The notes: generated by a model not told the origin, from the letters alone. Positions 13,367-21,277 are shown, counted from the stretch's first letter. The stretch is 64,000 nt of DNA from an uncultured bacterium (GCA_902800055.1 CADCCW010000016.1:1-64000), one strand, 5' to 3'. Numbers and translations: made by a program.

Positions 13367-15085
13367 ATGGCAGAAGCTACACTTGAGATGAGGCGGCATT
13401 CCGCGGCGCACCTGATGGCGCGCGCGGTGCAGAACGTGTTCGAGGACGTGCAGGTCGACATCGGCCCGGCGACGGACGAGGGGTTCTACTACGACTTCGA
13501 CCTGCCGCACCGCCTTTCGCCGGAGGACTTCCCGAAGATCGAGGCCGAGATCGCGCGCCTGATCGCGCTCGACGAGCCGTTCGTCAGGAAGGTCGTCTCG
13601 CGCGACGAGTGCGCGAAGATGCTCGCGGGCCAGAAGTACAAGCTCGAGCGCCTCGGCGACATTCCCGAGGGCGAGGACATCTCGACCTACGCGGTCGGCG
13701 ACTACGTGGAGATGTGCCGCGGTCCGCACGTCGCGCACTCGAAGGAGATCGGCGTCGTCAAGCTCACCCGCGTCGCCGGCAGCTACTACCGCGGCGACGA
13801 GAAGAACAAGATGCTCCAGCGCATCTACGGCATCGTCGCGAAGGACCAGGCGGAGCTGGACGAGATCGTCGCGCGCGCCGAGGAGGCGAAGCGCCGCGAC
13901 CACCGCCGCCTCGGCGTGGAGCTCGACCTCTTCCACCTTGACCCCGAGGATCCCGGCCAGATCTTCTGGCATCCGCGCGGGTGGTCCATCTACATCACGC
14001 TCCAGGACTACATGCGCCGCAAGCTGGTGAAGGACGGCTACCAGGAGGTCAACACCCCGGCGATCATGCCGCGCAGCCTCTGGGAGCGCAGCGGCCACTG
14101 GGCGCACTACCAGCAGAACATGTTCATCACCGAGAGCGAGAAGCGCCTCTTCGCGGTGAAGCCGATGAACTGCCCGGGCGCGATCGAGATCTTCAAGAGC
14201 CGCACCCGGAGCTACAAAGACCTGCCGCTCCGCCTTGCCGAGTTCGGCCACTGCGCGCGCAACGAGCCGAGCGGCACCCTGCACGGCATCATGCGCGTCC
14301 GCGGCTTCGTGCAGGACGACGCGCACATCCTCTGCACCGAGGACCAGATCGAGGCGGAGGTGGCGAAGTTCTGCCGGCTCCTGAAGGACGTCTACTCCGA
14401 CTTCGGCTTTGACAAGAACCTGCTCGTCAAGCTCTCCACCATGCCCGAGGACCACGTCGGCGACGTGGCCACCTGGCAGCACGCCGAGGCCGCGCTCGCC
14501 GCGGCCTGCAAGGCGGCCGGCATGGACTACGAGATCCAGCCCGGCGAGGGCGCGTTCTACGGGCCCAAGCTCGAGTTCACCCTCGTCGACGCGCTCGCGC
14601 GCCAGTGGCAGTGCGGCACCATCCAGCTCGACTACCAGCTGCCGAGCGCGGAGCGCCTGAACGCCGAGTACATCGGCCCCGACGGCAAGAAGCACCATCC
14701 GGTGATGCTCCACCGCGCCGTGCTCGGCTCGCTCGAGCGTTTCATCGGCATCCTCATCGAGCACTACGCCGGCGCGTTCCCGCTCTGGCTCGCGCCCGAG
14801 CAGGTCAGGGTGCTGCCGGTGAGCGACAAGGCGCTCGGCTACGCGAACAAGGTGGCCGCCGCGCTCGCCGACGCGGGCTTCCGCGTCGAGGTGGACTCGT
14901 CGGCCGAGAAGCTTGGCGCGAAGATCCGCCTGGCGACGGTCGAGAAGGTGCCGTACCAGCTCGTGGTCGGTCCGCGCGACGAGGCCGCCGGGCAGGTGTC
15001 GGCGCGCAGCCGCGCGGACGGCGACCTCGGCGCGATGGCGCTCGCCGCGTTCGTCGAGCGGCTCGCCGGGGAGCTCAAGGCTTGA
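13367..15085 (+). CDS. thrS: Threonyl-tRNA synthetase lacking the TGS domain
   Basis: 572 residues; charges tRNA-Thr in the cytoplasm. The protein begins directly at the editing domain, with the HSAAHLMARAV motif at 11-21 and CRGPHV near 120. It then has the class II catalytic core (KPMNCPGA, GTLHGIMRVRGF, motif 3 in the MLHRAVLGSLERF region) and the C-terminal anticodon domain (VRVLPVSDKALGYA). The usual N-terminal TGS domain of about 60 residues is absent. The ATG has a good Shine-Dalgarno and promoter, so the short form is genuine. Its stop overlaps the TTG start of the GH127 gene. Confidence 0.95.
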   Translation: MAEATLEMRRHSAAHLMARAVQNVFEDVQVDIGPATDEGFYYDFDLPHRLSPEDFPKIEAEIARLIALDEPFVRKVVSRDECAKMLAGQKYKLERLGDIPEGEDISTYAVGDYVEMCRGPHVAHSKEIGVVKLTRVAGSYYRGDEKNKMLQRIYGIVAKDQAELDEIVARAEEAKRRDHRRLGVELDLFHLDPEDPGQIFWHPRGWSIYITLQDYMRRKLVKDGYQEVNTPAIMPRSLWERSGHWAHYQQNMFITESEKRLFAVKPMNCPGAIEIFKSRTRSYKDLPLRLAEFGHCARNEPSGTLHGIMRVRGFVQDDAHILCTEDQIEAEVAKFCRLLKDVYSDFGFDKNLLVKLSTMPEDHVGDVATWQHAEAALAAACKAAGMDYEIQPGEGAFYGPKLEFTLVDALARQWQCGTIQLDYQLPSAERLNAEYIGPDGKKHHPVMLHRAVLGSLERFIGILIEHYAGAFPLWLAPEQVRVLPVSDKALGYANKVAAALADAGFRVEVDSSAEKLGAKIRLATVEKVPYQLVVGPRDEAAGQVSARSRADGDLGAMALAAFVERLAGELKA

Positions 15086-17007
15086 CCCTGCGCGGCGCCG
15101 TCGGGCTTGTCGTCCTCGCCGCGCTGCCTGCGGCGGCGCTGGCGGCGTCGCCTTTCCAGGGTCCGCTCGTCGACGCGCGCACCTCGTTCGATCCGTTTGG
15201 GAGCGGGAAGCTCGGGCGCTTTCTGCGCGAACGCGTCTTCTCCGAGCGGGCGAAGACGGCGATCTACGACGAGGCGGTCAACGCCTTTCGCACCCACTAC
15301 GACGACAACGGGTCCTGGCAGGGCGAGTACTGGGGCAAGACGATGCTGGGGACGGTGGCTATCGCGACGCTCGGCAACGACAGCAGTCTGCTGGCCTGGG
15401 CCGCCACCAACGCCGTGGCGTTCGTCGACGAGTTCCAGCGTCCGGACGGCTACATCTGCTCCTATTCCGACGAGAATGCGATCGGTCCCAACCCCGACGG
15501 CTCGGAGCGGTTCTGCTGGAACCTCTGGAGCCGCAAGTACACGCTCTGGGCGTTAGTCGAGACCTCGCGGGCGCTGGAGCGCGATCCTGACGCCGCCGCG
15601 CTTGCCCCCGGCGCCGCGGAGAGGCTGCTCGGCGCCGCGCGCCGGCTGATGGACCACTGGATCGGCCAGATGGAGAAGGGGAAGGTGAAGATCGAGCAGA
15701 CCGGATATTTCGCCGGCATCCCCTCGATGAGCGTCCTAAAGCCGCTGATGCTGCTCTACCGCCGCACCGGCGACAGGAAGTACCTCGACTACGCGCGCTC
15801 CATCGTGGCGGTGTGGGAGCGCGGCGACGGCTCGATGCCGGCGCTGGTCACCAAGGCGCTTTCCGGCAGGCCGGTGAGCGAGTGGTACCCCAACCCCGGC
15901 TGGTGGGCGAAGGCCTACGAGATGATGAGCTGCTACGAGGGGCTCCTCGACTACGCGGACGCGACCGGCGAGCGGCGGCTCGTGGAGGCGGTGCGCAGCT
16001 TCGCCGACCTTGCGGAGAAATACGAGGGGAATCCGTTCGGATCGGTCGGCTACTTCGACCATCTTTCGGCGGCGAAGGAGTGTCCCAACGCCACCACCGA
16101 GGTCTGCGACGTCATCCACTGGATGCGGCTCAACCGTGCGCTCTTCGCCGCGACCGGCGACGCGCGGTGCATCGACCGGATCGAGAACGCGTACCTCAAC
16201 GGCTTCCTGCCGGCGATCTTCTGGGACGGCACCTGGGCCTGCCACGCGACGCGCTCGCACGGCACGCGGCAGTTCGCCGCGCCGCACCAGGTGGGGATGA
16301 AGTTCCACCAGTGCTGCGTTGACAACGCGCCGCGCGTCCCGCTCGACCTCTACGAAAGCGCCGCGGCGACGGCAGCGGACGGAACCGTCCTCGCGCTGCT
16401 CTACTTCCGCGGCGACTACGCGCTCGGCGGCGGCGTGCGCTACCGGGTGCCGGGCGATGATCTGCTCGCCGGGCGGCTGCGCCTCGCGGTCGAGAGTCCG
16501 GAATCGCGCCGGGTCAGGTTCCGCGCGCCGCCGTGGGCGGAGGATTTCAGGGTCGACGGCCGCGCGGCGACGAACGGCTGGGTGGAAGCCGAGGCGGGCG
16601 CGGGCGCGACTTCGTTCACGGCGACATACCGTCCGCGCGTCGCGCTGCACGAGTGGCGCACGCGTGAGGGCGCGGATCCGCGCGCGGCGCTTTTCGAGCA
16701 GGTGAAGGAGACGCCGGAGATGGCCGGTCTCGCGCGGCGCGAGGGCGGGGTGTACCTGACTTACGGTCCGTTCCTGCTCGCGAAGTCGACCCTCGCCGGC
16801 GCGAGCCGCGAGGAGTGCCTGAAGCCGCCGCGGCGGGTGTCCGTCGGCGAGAAGGTGTCGCTGCTGCTGCCAAAAGGCGCAAAGTCGCGCAGCCGCTTGT
16901 TGAAGGCGACATTCGGCGAAGGGGAGGATGCGTTCTCGGTCATGGTGACCGAGCTGCAGGCGCACGACACGAACGACCCGGAGGCGGCGTTCTCGATCTG
17001 GTTTTAG
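15082..17007 (+). CDS. Secreted GH127-type beta-L-arabinofuranosidase-like protein
   Basis: 641 residues from TTG 15082, which overlaps the thrS stop and gives a signal peptide (GLVVLAALPAAALAASPF). The body is an (alpha/alpha)6 barrel glycosidase. The FHQCCVDNAPR segment carries the vicinal Cys pair expected to bind zinc and act as nucleophile in GH127/GH146 enzymes (DUF1680). It probably removes arabinofuranose or a related sugar from plant glycans in the periplasm or outside. Beta-sandwich sequence fills the C-terminal third. No PUL-type importer is adjacent. The start codon is inferred, but the signal peptide fits well. Confidence 0.8.
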   Translation: MTLRGAVGLVVLAALPAAALAASPFQGPLVDARTSFDPFGSGKLGRFLRERVFSERAKTAIYDEAVNAFRTHYDDNGSWQGEYWGKTMLGTVAIATLGNDSSLLAWAATNAVAFVDEFQRPDGYICSYSDENAIGPNPDGSERFCWNLWSRKYTLWALVETSRALERDPDAAALAPGAAERLLGAARRLMDHWIGQMEKGKVKIEQTGYFAGIPSMSVLKPLMLLYRRTGDRKYLDYARSIVAVWERGDGSMPALVTKALSGRPVSEWYPNPGWWAKAYEMMSCYEGLLDYADATGERRLVEAVRSFADLAEKYEGNPFGSVGYFDHLSAAKECPNATTEVCDVIHWMRLNRALFAATGDARCIDRIENAYLNGFLPAIFWDGTWACHATRSHGTRQFAAPHQVGMKFHQCCVDNAPRVPLDLYESAAATAADGTVLALLYFRGDYALGGGVRYRVPGDDLLAGRLRLAVESPESRRVRFRAPPWAEDFRVDGRAATNGWVEAEAGAGATSFTATYRPRVALHEWRTREGADPRAALFEQVKETPEMAGLARREGGVYLTYGPFLLAKSTLAGASREECLKPPRRVSVGEKVSLLLPKGAKSRSRLLKATFGEGEDAFSVMVTELQAHDTNDPEAAFSIWF

Positions 17008-17026
17008 GCAAGCGGAGGAGCAAGAC

Positions 17027-17386
17027 ATGGAGGAGATAGATTTCACGTCCGACACGTTCGACGACATCGTCGCCAAGGACCCGCGGTTCAACGCGCGGGC
17101 GTATGCGCTCTTGATGGACGTGGTGCACGCGCTCACCAAGGACGGCGCCCACACGACCGGTGAGGACGTCCTCGACGAGTTTCGCGAGACCGCGCTCGAC
17201 CAGTACGGTCCGCTCGCCTACACGGTGCTGACGGAGTGGGGGGTGAATTGCACCGAGGACATCGGCGAGATGATGTTCAACCTGGCGGACGGCCGCCGGA
17301 TCTCGCGCGAGGACGGCGACACGCCCGAGGCGTTCGTCGGCGGCTACGATTTCAAGGAGGCCTTTCTCGGCCCGTACCAGACGTGA
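17027..17386 (+). CDS. Minf_1886 family protein
   Basis: 119 residues, matching the small Minf_1886 family of Verrucomicrobia, Planctomycetes and relatives. Recognisable features are the start around DPRFNARAYALLMDVV, the middle FRETALDQYGPLAYTVL, the TEDIGEMMFNLADG motif, and the terminal GYDFKEAF. The biochemical role is unknown. A Shine-Dalgarno (GGAGGAG) precedes ATG 17027. It is a useful taxonomic marker for the PVC group. It is probably co-transcribed with the GH127 gene, 19 nt upstream, although no functional link is evident. Confidence 0.85.
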   Translation: MEEIDFTSDTFDDIVAKDPRFNARAYALLMDVVHALTKDGAHTTGEDVLDEFRETALDQYGPLAYTVLTEWGVNCTEDIGEMMFNLADGRRISREDGDTPEAFVGGYDFKEAFLGPYQT

Positions 17387-17570
17387 GCGTCGGCGAGCGG
17401 CCCCCGCGACGCCGCGCCCCATTTCCTCCGTGCGGGTAAGTGAAACCCCCCGTGCGGGGAGCGCACCCCCCCCGTGCGGGGAGACGCCGCTACGCGGCAG
17501 TTTCCGCGGCGGTTTGCGCATATCCCCCGACCAAAGGTCGTCCGCAACGCGGATGCACTGGCAGGGGTGC
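17387..17570. other. Gene-free stretch with palindromic and short repeats
   Basis: Two copies of the palindrome CCCCGTGCGGGG (about 17448-17459 and 17470-17481) are followed by CGCGGCAGTTT and CGCGGCGGTTTGCGCA elements of a dispersed repeat family. The first palindromes might act as a weak terminator after the Minf_1886 gene, but there is no T run. Confidence 0.4.
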
Positions 17571-17812
17571 AGTTTTGATTAACACACGGATTTGTTCGCG
17601 TCTAACGACGCTCACTTTTCGCGGCCACGGAAATCTGCCGCGAAAGCCAACACGGAGCGCGGCAAAAATGGTATAATTCACGCGACATCGTGGGCGGAAT
17701 GGTGGCTGGCATGCGCTGTGACGCGTCGGAATGGGTGGATAATCCGTCGCAGATCAACCCGCGTGTCGCAGCATATACAGTAAAAGCATATACAGAAGGG
17801 TCTGACCCTTTT
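17571..17812 (+). repeat. Cassette 5' unit, copy 1 (leader start deleted)
   Basis: About 240 nt shared with 18590-18865. It includes a conserved GTTCGCGTCTAACGACGC segment, the promoter box AATGGTATAATTCACGCG (TATAAT about 17671-17676), the coding part of an exported leader peptide, and the terminal CATATACAG/AAGGGTCTGACCCTT element (17771-17812). Compared with copy 2, about 43 nt are missing just after the promoter. The deletion removes the leader's start codon and signal sequence, so this leader is not translatable from the usual ATG. Confidence 0.75.
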
Positions 17813-17819
17813 GATTCCT

Positions 17820-18260
17820 ATGGAGCGGTATATGCCTGATGTGAAGACTTTAGGACAAGATTTAAAAGCATGGGTGAGAAGCAATCATATGCTTCACGAT
17901 ACTATAATATCAGAAATGGCATTTTCTGACGTGGTAAACAAAACAGAGATGTCTCCATTTGATGGTGTTTTTAAAATTGGACTGAAAATTCCCCGTAATA
18001 TTTCATCTAGTAATTATGTCTCGGCATTGTTATCGCTTAACGGTGTATTAATGATGCGTCTAGACGTGATGTTTATGTCTTGTCCGCTATATATCTTGCG
18101 CGCAGGAGTTTCCGTTGAGACTCTTCCTGATTTGTGCGAACATGAGATTCTTCGCTTGAAAATATTTGGAGAAGAGTATGTCGAAATCAAAGAGAAATGG
18201 GTAGAAAAAATGCTAATAGATATCGCCTTTGTATCATATGATTGCTCTATTTTAGTGTAG
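17820..18260 (+). CDS. AT-rich cassette ORF 1, unknown
   Basis: 146 residues from ATG 17820 (TTG 17811 is an alternative). The sequence is a mix of short hydrophobic segments and charged helices (for example LSLNGVLMMRLDVMFM and KIFGEEYVEIKEKWVEKM). There is no signal peptide and I recognise no family. Codon use and base composition are much AT-richer than the core genes. It sits between the cassette 5' unit and the inverted copy of its terminal element (18464-18485), the same frame that surrounds the ORF at 18871. It is probably horizontally acquired. Confidence 0.5.
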   Translation: MERYMPDVKTLGQDLKAWVRSNHMLHDTIISEMAFSDVVNKTEMSPFDGVFKIGLKIPRNISSSNYVSALLSLNGVLMMRLDVMFMSCPLYILRAGVSVETLPDLCEHEILRLKIFGEEYVEIKEKWVEKMLIDIAFVSYDCSILV

Positions 18261-18463
18261 GATGAATGCTATGACTGCCGTTTTGAAAGATCTAAAATGG
18301 TCGTCCACCAAGAGCCTATGGGTCAACTAATGTCAGCAACTGTAAATTTCCGGCGAAATTTTCAGGCATTGTCTAAGAGTGTCGGATTTCATCCTTTCGC
18401 GCCAGCGCAGGGAAGAGATGGCAAGGAGGATGAGGGGTGCGGGGAGAAGGAGGAAGGGAACGG
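18261..18463. other. AT-rich tail after cassette ORF 1
   Basis: About 200 nt of AT-rich sequence with no supported ORF between the stop of cassette ORF 1 and the 3' unit. A purine-rich run (18418-18462) is the only notable feature. Confidence 0.4.
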
Positions 18464-18530
18464 GTATATGTTTCACTGTATATGCTTGGAGGAATGTGAC
18501 TGGATTCCGCGGCAGTTTGCGCGGCACCTG
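18464..18530 (-). repeat. Cassette 3' unit, copy 1
   Basis: 67 nt nearly identical to 19604-19671. Its first 22 nt are the inverse of the CATATACAG element at 17771, followed by TTGGAGGAATGTGAYTGG and a CGCGGCAGTTTGCGCGGCA tail. It lies downstream of cassette ORF 1, so that ORF is flanked by an inverted repeat. Confidence 0.65.
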
Positions 18531-18533
18531 AGA

Positions 18534-18573
18534 GGTTGAAAGGTTGAAAAGTTGAAAGGTTGAAAGGTTGAAA
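18534..18573 (+). repeat. Five tandem copies of GGTTGAAA
   Basis: Five 8-nt units (one AGTTGAAA variant) in direct tandem, between the 3' unit of cassette 1 and the 5' unit of cassette 2. It is a likely slippage site and non-coding. Confidence 0.8.
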
Positions 18574-18589
18574 GGCCGCGGCGGTTTTG

Positions 18590-18865
18590 GTTTAACACGA
18601 GGATTTGTTCGCGTCTAACGACGCTCACTTTTCAGAGCGGCGGAAATCTGCCGCGAAAGCCAACACAGAACGCGGCAAAAATGGTATAATTCACGCGATG
18701 AAACCCCATGTCAAGACCGCGCTTTCCCTCGCCCTCGCTATCGTGGGCGGAATGGTGGCTGGCATGCGCTGTGACGCGTCGGAATGGGTAGATAATTCGT
18801 CGCAATACACCCCGCGCCCCGCGGCATATACAGTAGAAGCATATACAGAAGGGTCTGACCCTTTT
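18590..18865 (+). repeat. Cassette 5' unit, copy 2 (intact)
   Basis: Full copy of the 5' unit: conserved segment, promoter AATGGTATAATTCACGCG with TATAAT at 18685-18690, complete leader ORF from ATG 18698, and the terminal CATATACAG/AAGGGTCTGACCCTT element (18824-18865). Compare copy 1 at 17571. Confidence 0.75.
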
Positions 18866-18874
18866 ATACCATGA
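18698..18874 (+). CDS. Leaderless exported leader peptide coupled to cassette ORF 2
   Basis: 58 residues starting 7 nt after the -10 box, so translated without a leader. Residues 1-27 look like a Sec signal peptide (KTALSLALAIVGGMVAG). The rest is short and polar, and its last part (AYTVEAYTEGSDPF) is encoded by the repeat element. The TGA overlaps the ATG of the next ORF as ATGA. It may be the 5' remnant of an exported gene whose body was replaced by inserted ORFs, or a purpose-built coupling leader. Copy 1 upstream has lost the start. Confidence 0.55.
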   Translation: MKPHVKTALSLALAIVGGMVAGMRCDASEWVDNSSQYTPRPAAYTVEAYTEGSDPFIP

Positions 18875-19323
18875 AGCCCTCAAGGATAATGATAGCGGCG
18901 ATTCTTGGAATCAGTTTTGCCGTCAATTGTTGCAATTATTTGCACAAGAGATGGCAGGATGATGTGGTATGTTCTGTCAAACAGGCTCAGGCCACAAATT
19001 CAGGCAAAAGGGTAATTGATGTGATTAACTATGGACTTGGAAAGGCTCCAAGCAAGGTGTTCTGGAAAGTGGAGTGCTATGAACTTCCATTTCTAGAGGC
19101 CAAAGTCCTTTGTACTGTTATTTTATGCGGTGGAGAGTGCCGAGCATTCTTATGGCAATGGGATGCCGCATGGCCGTCACCACGCGCTCTGACTCCCGAT
19201 ACTGCCAAAACCTTTCCTCTTTTAGATCCAGGTGTTGATCTTACACCTGAAGGGCAGTCTTCACTTTGGAAAGGAAGGGCGGCAATTCACGACTATTTCG
19301 CCACGGAGACGAAGAACCGATGA
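18871..19323 (+). CDS. AT-rich cassette ORF 2, unknown exported protein
   Basis: 150 residues. The N-terminus (SRIMIAAILGISFAVNCCNYL) is a signal peptide or membrane anchor, possibly a lipoprotein. The remainder contains several Cys and Trp residues (VFWKVECYELPF, GGECRAFLWQWDAAW), and no family is recognised. It overlaps the exported leader by 4 nt and is followed about 260 nt later by the inverted repeat at 19585-19625, the same framing as cassette ORF 1. Composition is AT-richer than the core genes. Function unknown. Confidence 0.55.
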   Translation: MKPSRIMIAAILGISFAVNCCNYLHKRWQDDVVCSVKQAQATNSGKRVIDVINYGLGKAPSKVFWKVECYELPFLEAKVLCTVILCGGECRAFLWQWDAAWPSPRALTPDTAKTFPLLDPGVDLTPEGQSSLWKGRAAIHDYFATETKNR

Positions 19324-19840
19324 TTCGTAGCTTGTCTCTCTCTTGTGCGCCTTGTCGGCGATTCCCCATAATGCGCCAGTCTTTATACAGTTGCTGACCC
19401 TTTTGCCTTTTGCCTTGACCCTTTTGCCTAATGCGGAGGTAACTCTGCGGCGAGGTGTCGCGGCAACGCAAGGGATCCGCGGCGGTTTTGCCGCAGACAT
19501 GATGGTCGCTGAAGCCCGCTTTACAAACCCAATCCAAAAGTGCTATACTACCACCATCAATAAACATTTGGGGACAAAAGGAACAAAAGGGTCAGACCCT
19601 TCCGTATATGTTTTACTGTATATGCTTGGAGGAATGTGATTGGATTTCGCGGCGGTTTGCGCGGCAGATTGCGCGGCAGTTTGCGAACGCTCTCCTACCG
19701 CCGCATTTATATAAATCCGGTGGTAGGTCAGAAGCAGAAGTGATAATTTAGGTCTGACCTATTTATCATGTTTGCAACACCCTCCGCGGCAGATTCCGCG
19801 GCAGTTTGAACGAACCGCGAATCACGAACCACGAGCCACG
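19324..19840. other. Repeat-rich gene-free stretch after cassette ORF 2
   Basis: No supported gene. It holds a TGACCCTTTTGCC-type repeat (19396-19430), a possible TATACT promoter (19543-19548), the cassette 3' unit (19585-19672), several CGCGGCAGTTTG elements, and two hairpins: CCTACC/GGTAGG around ATTTATATAAAT (19694-19727) and a palindrome centred on AGGTCTGACCT (19750-19760). Confidence 0.5.
19585..19672 (-). repeat. Cassette 3' unit, copy 2
   Basis: AAAAGGGTCAGACCCTT and the following GTATATGTTTTACTG are the exact inverse of the terminal element of the 5' unit, apart from single mismatches. The TTGGAGGAATGTGATTGG tail matches copy 1 at 18486-18503. Together with 18824-18865 it forms an inverted repeat around cassette ORF 2. 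Confidence 0.7.
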
Positions 19841-19843
19841 AAT

Positions 19844-19861
19844 TTTGGTATAATACGCGGC
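19844..19861 (+). promoter_or_regulatory. Extended -10 promoter of the RhuM-Fic gene
   Basis: TTTGGTATAATACGCGGC, TATAAT at 19849-19854. At the usual +7 position stands ATA, not ATG, yet the frame from it runs nine codons to a TGA overlapping the gene start as ATGA. Confidence 0.7.
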
Positions 19862-19884
19862 ATAGGCGAAATGAGGTTGGGACA

Positions 19885-20817
19885 ATGAAGAACGAGATAG
19901 TGCTGTTCAAGTCTCAGGACGGAGCGGTGTCGCTGCCGGTTTCCGTCGAGGCGGATACTGTGTGGCTGACGCAAGCGCAGATGGCGCAGTTGTTTGGCCG
20001 CTCGCAACCTGTTATTGCGAGGCACATCAAGAACGCATTTGATGAAGGTGAAGTCAACCGAGATGAGGCTTATGCAAAAATTGCATATTTAGCAGAAAAT
20101 GCCGCTGGTGCCGCCAAGGTTGCAATTTACAACCTGGACGTAATCATTTCCGTTGGCTATCGCGTGAAGTCGCAGCGGGGCGTGGAGTTCCGCCGCTGGG
20201 CGACGCGGGTGCTGAAAGAGTACATCATGCGTGGTTATGCCGTGAACCGCCAGCGGATCGCGCAGCTTGGCCAGGCGGTGGAGGTGATGAAGCGCGTCTC
20301 CAACAGCCTTGATGCGGAGCAGGTGCTGGATGTCGTGAAAACCTACTCCTCCGCGCTCGACCTGCTCGACGGCTACGACCACCAGACCATCGGCAAGCCC
20401 AAAGCCAAGGGCCGCTCTGTCGTGCTTTCCTACGAAGAGTGCCGCCGCTTTATCGACGCCATGAAGTTCTCCGCCGGATCCGCGCTTTTCGGCAACGAGA
20501 AGGACGGATCGTTCAAGTCCGCCCTTGGCGCGGTCTACCAGTCGTTCGGCGGGAAGGACCTCTATTCCTCCGCGCAGGAGAAGGCCGCGAACCTCCTCTA
20601 CCTCGTCACGAAGAACCACGGCTTCTCGGACGGCAACAAGCGCATCGCCGCCGCGCTTTTCCTCTACTTCCTCAAGCGCAACCGCCTGCTGTTGCGCAAG
20701 GACGGCTCCAAGCGCATCGCGGACCATACGCTCGTCGCCCTCACCGTCATGATCGCCGAATCCAAGCCAGCAGAAAAGGAAATGATGGTCAACCTCGTCA
20801 TGACGTTCCTGGCGTAA
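19885..20817 (+). CDS. RhuM-like protein with C-terminal Fic/Doc domain
   Basis: 310 residues. The N-terminal ~130 residues are a RhuM/KilA-N-like DNA-binding region (VWLTQAQMAQLFGRSQPVI, YNLDVIISVGYRVKSQRG, FRRWATRVLKEYI). The C-terminal half carries the Fic motif HGFSDGNKRIAAALF (245-259) with catalytic His and GNKR intact. Such fusions are widespread accessory proteins, usually seen as toxin-like or defence-associated regulators. The substrate is unknown and no dedicated antitoxin is recognised. The stop is shared with the next mini-ORF as TAATG, linking it to a zinc-ribbon membrane protein. Confidence 0.85.
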   Translation: MKNEIVLFKSQDGAVSLPVSVEADTVWLTQAQMAQLFGRSQPVIARHIKNAFDEGEVNRDEAYAKIAYLAENAAGAAKVAIYNLDVIISVGYRVKSQRGVEFRRWATRVLKEYIMRGYAVNRQRIAQLGQAVEVMKRVSNSLDAEQVLDVVKTYSSALDLLDGYDHQTIGKPKAKGRSVVLSYEECRRFIDAMKFSAGSALFGNEKDGSFKSALGAVYQSFGGKDLYSSAQEKAANLLYLVTKNHGFSDGNKRIAAALFLYFLKRNRLLLRKDGSKRIADHTLVALTVMIAESKPAEKEMMVNLVMTFLA

Positions 20818-20861
20818 TGCCGCGCGCTGTGAGAGACGAAGTGAAAGTAGGCGTGAGATGA
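20817..20861 (+). CDS. Coupling mini-ORF between RhuM-Fic and the zinc-ribbon gene
   Basis: A 14-codon frame (begins MPRAVRDEVK) whose ATG overlaps the RhuM-Fic stop (TAATG) and whose TGA overlaps the next ATG at 20858 (ATGA). The perfect overlap at both ends suggests a translation relay across the 40-nt gap. Peptide function is unlikely. Confidence 0.4.
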   Translation: MPRAVRDEVKVGVR

Positions 20862-21181
20862 GTATTGGGGTGTGGATATGCAAGAATTGTGGGTGCGAAT
20901 TTCATTTCGCGACAGGTCAGTTGCCGCGCGTAGTCCCGTGTCCAAAATGTGGAGATGCAGTGTTGTTGGCAAAATCAAAGCCTGCCCAAAGGGATTCCAA
21001 TTCGTTTTGGGCCGGATTCATTTTTGGATGGTGGGGCGTACTCTGGGCAGGATTGAGAAAAGGGCGGAGCGGTGTTGATCATGCGGCGGCGGGGGTGTTC
21101 ATTCAATGGCTGTTAGGTGCTGTTATAATGATAGTTCTATGCCTTGTGGCATTGCTTATGCTGTGGTTGGGAACAAACTGA
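20858..21181 (+). CDS. Zinc-ribbon membrane protein, unknown
   Basis: 107 residues. An N-terminal zinc ribbon has CKNCGC and CPKCGD Cys pairs within the first 35 residues. Two hydrophobic helices follow (about 50-68 and 80-104, ending IVLCLVALLMLWLG). It is AT-richer than neighbours. Its general plan matches the zinc-ribbon membrane protein at 2232, without clear sequence identity. It is linked by overlapping frames to the RhuM-Fic gene and could be its membrane partner or antitoxin (speculative). Confidence 0.55.
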   Translation: MSIGVWICKNCGCEFHFATGQLPRVVPCPKCGDAVLLAKSKPAQRDSNSFWAGFIFGWWGVLWAGLRKGRSGVDHAAAGVFIQWLLGAVIMIVLCLVALLMLWLGTN

Positions 21182-21277
21182 TTGAATGAAGCGTCTTATC
21201 TCTTTCGTCCCTTTCATCCCTTTTGTCCCATTCCCACGACTAACTGCGAGCCACAACTCAAACACCCAAACACTCAA

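Noticed and set aside
17448..17481. CCCCGTGCGGGG palindromes as a rho-independent terminator
   Set aside because: No T run follows either palindrome, and the two copies are better described as repeats.
17590..17625. GTCTAAC in the cassette 5' units looks like half of an integron attC core site
   Set aside because: No matching GTTAGRY partner at attC distance and no integron integrase in the window. The repeats are better explained as a promoter/leader unit plus palindromic elements.
19343..19639. 98-codon plus-strand frame between cassette ORF 2 and RhuM-Fic
   Set aside because: It spans dispersed repeats and a palindrome, has no Shine-Dalgarno or promoter at its start, and its composition gives no protein-like pattern.
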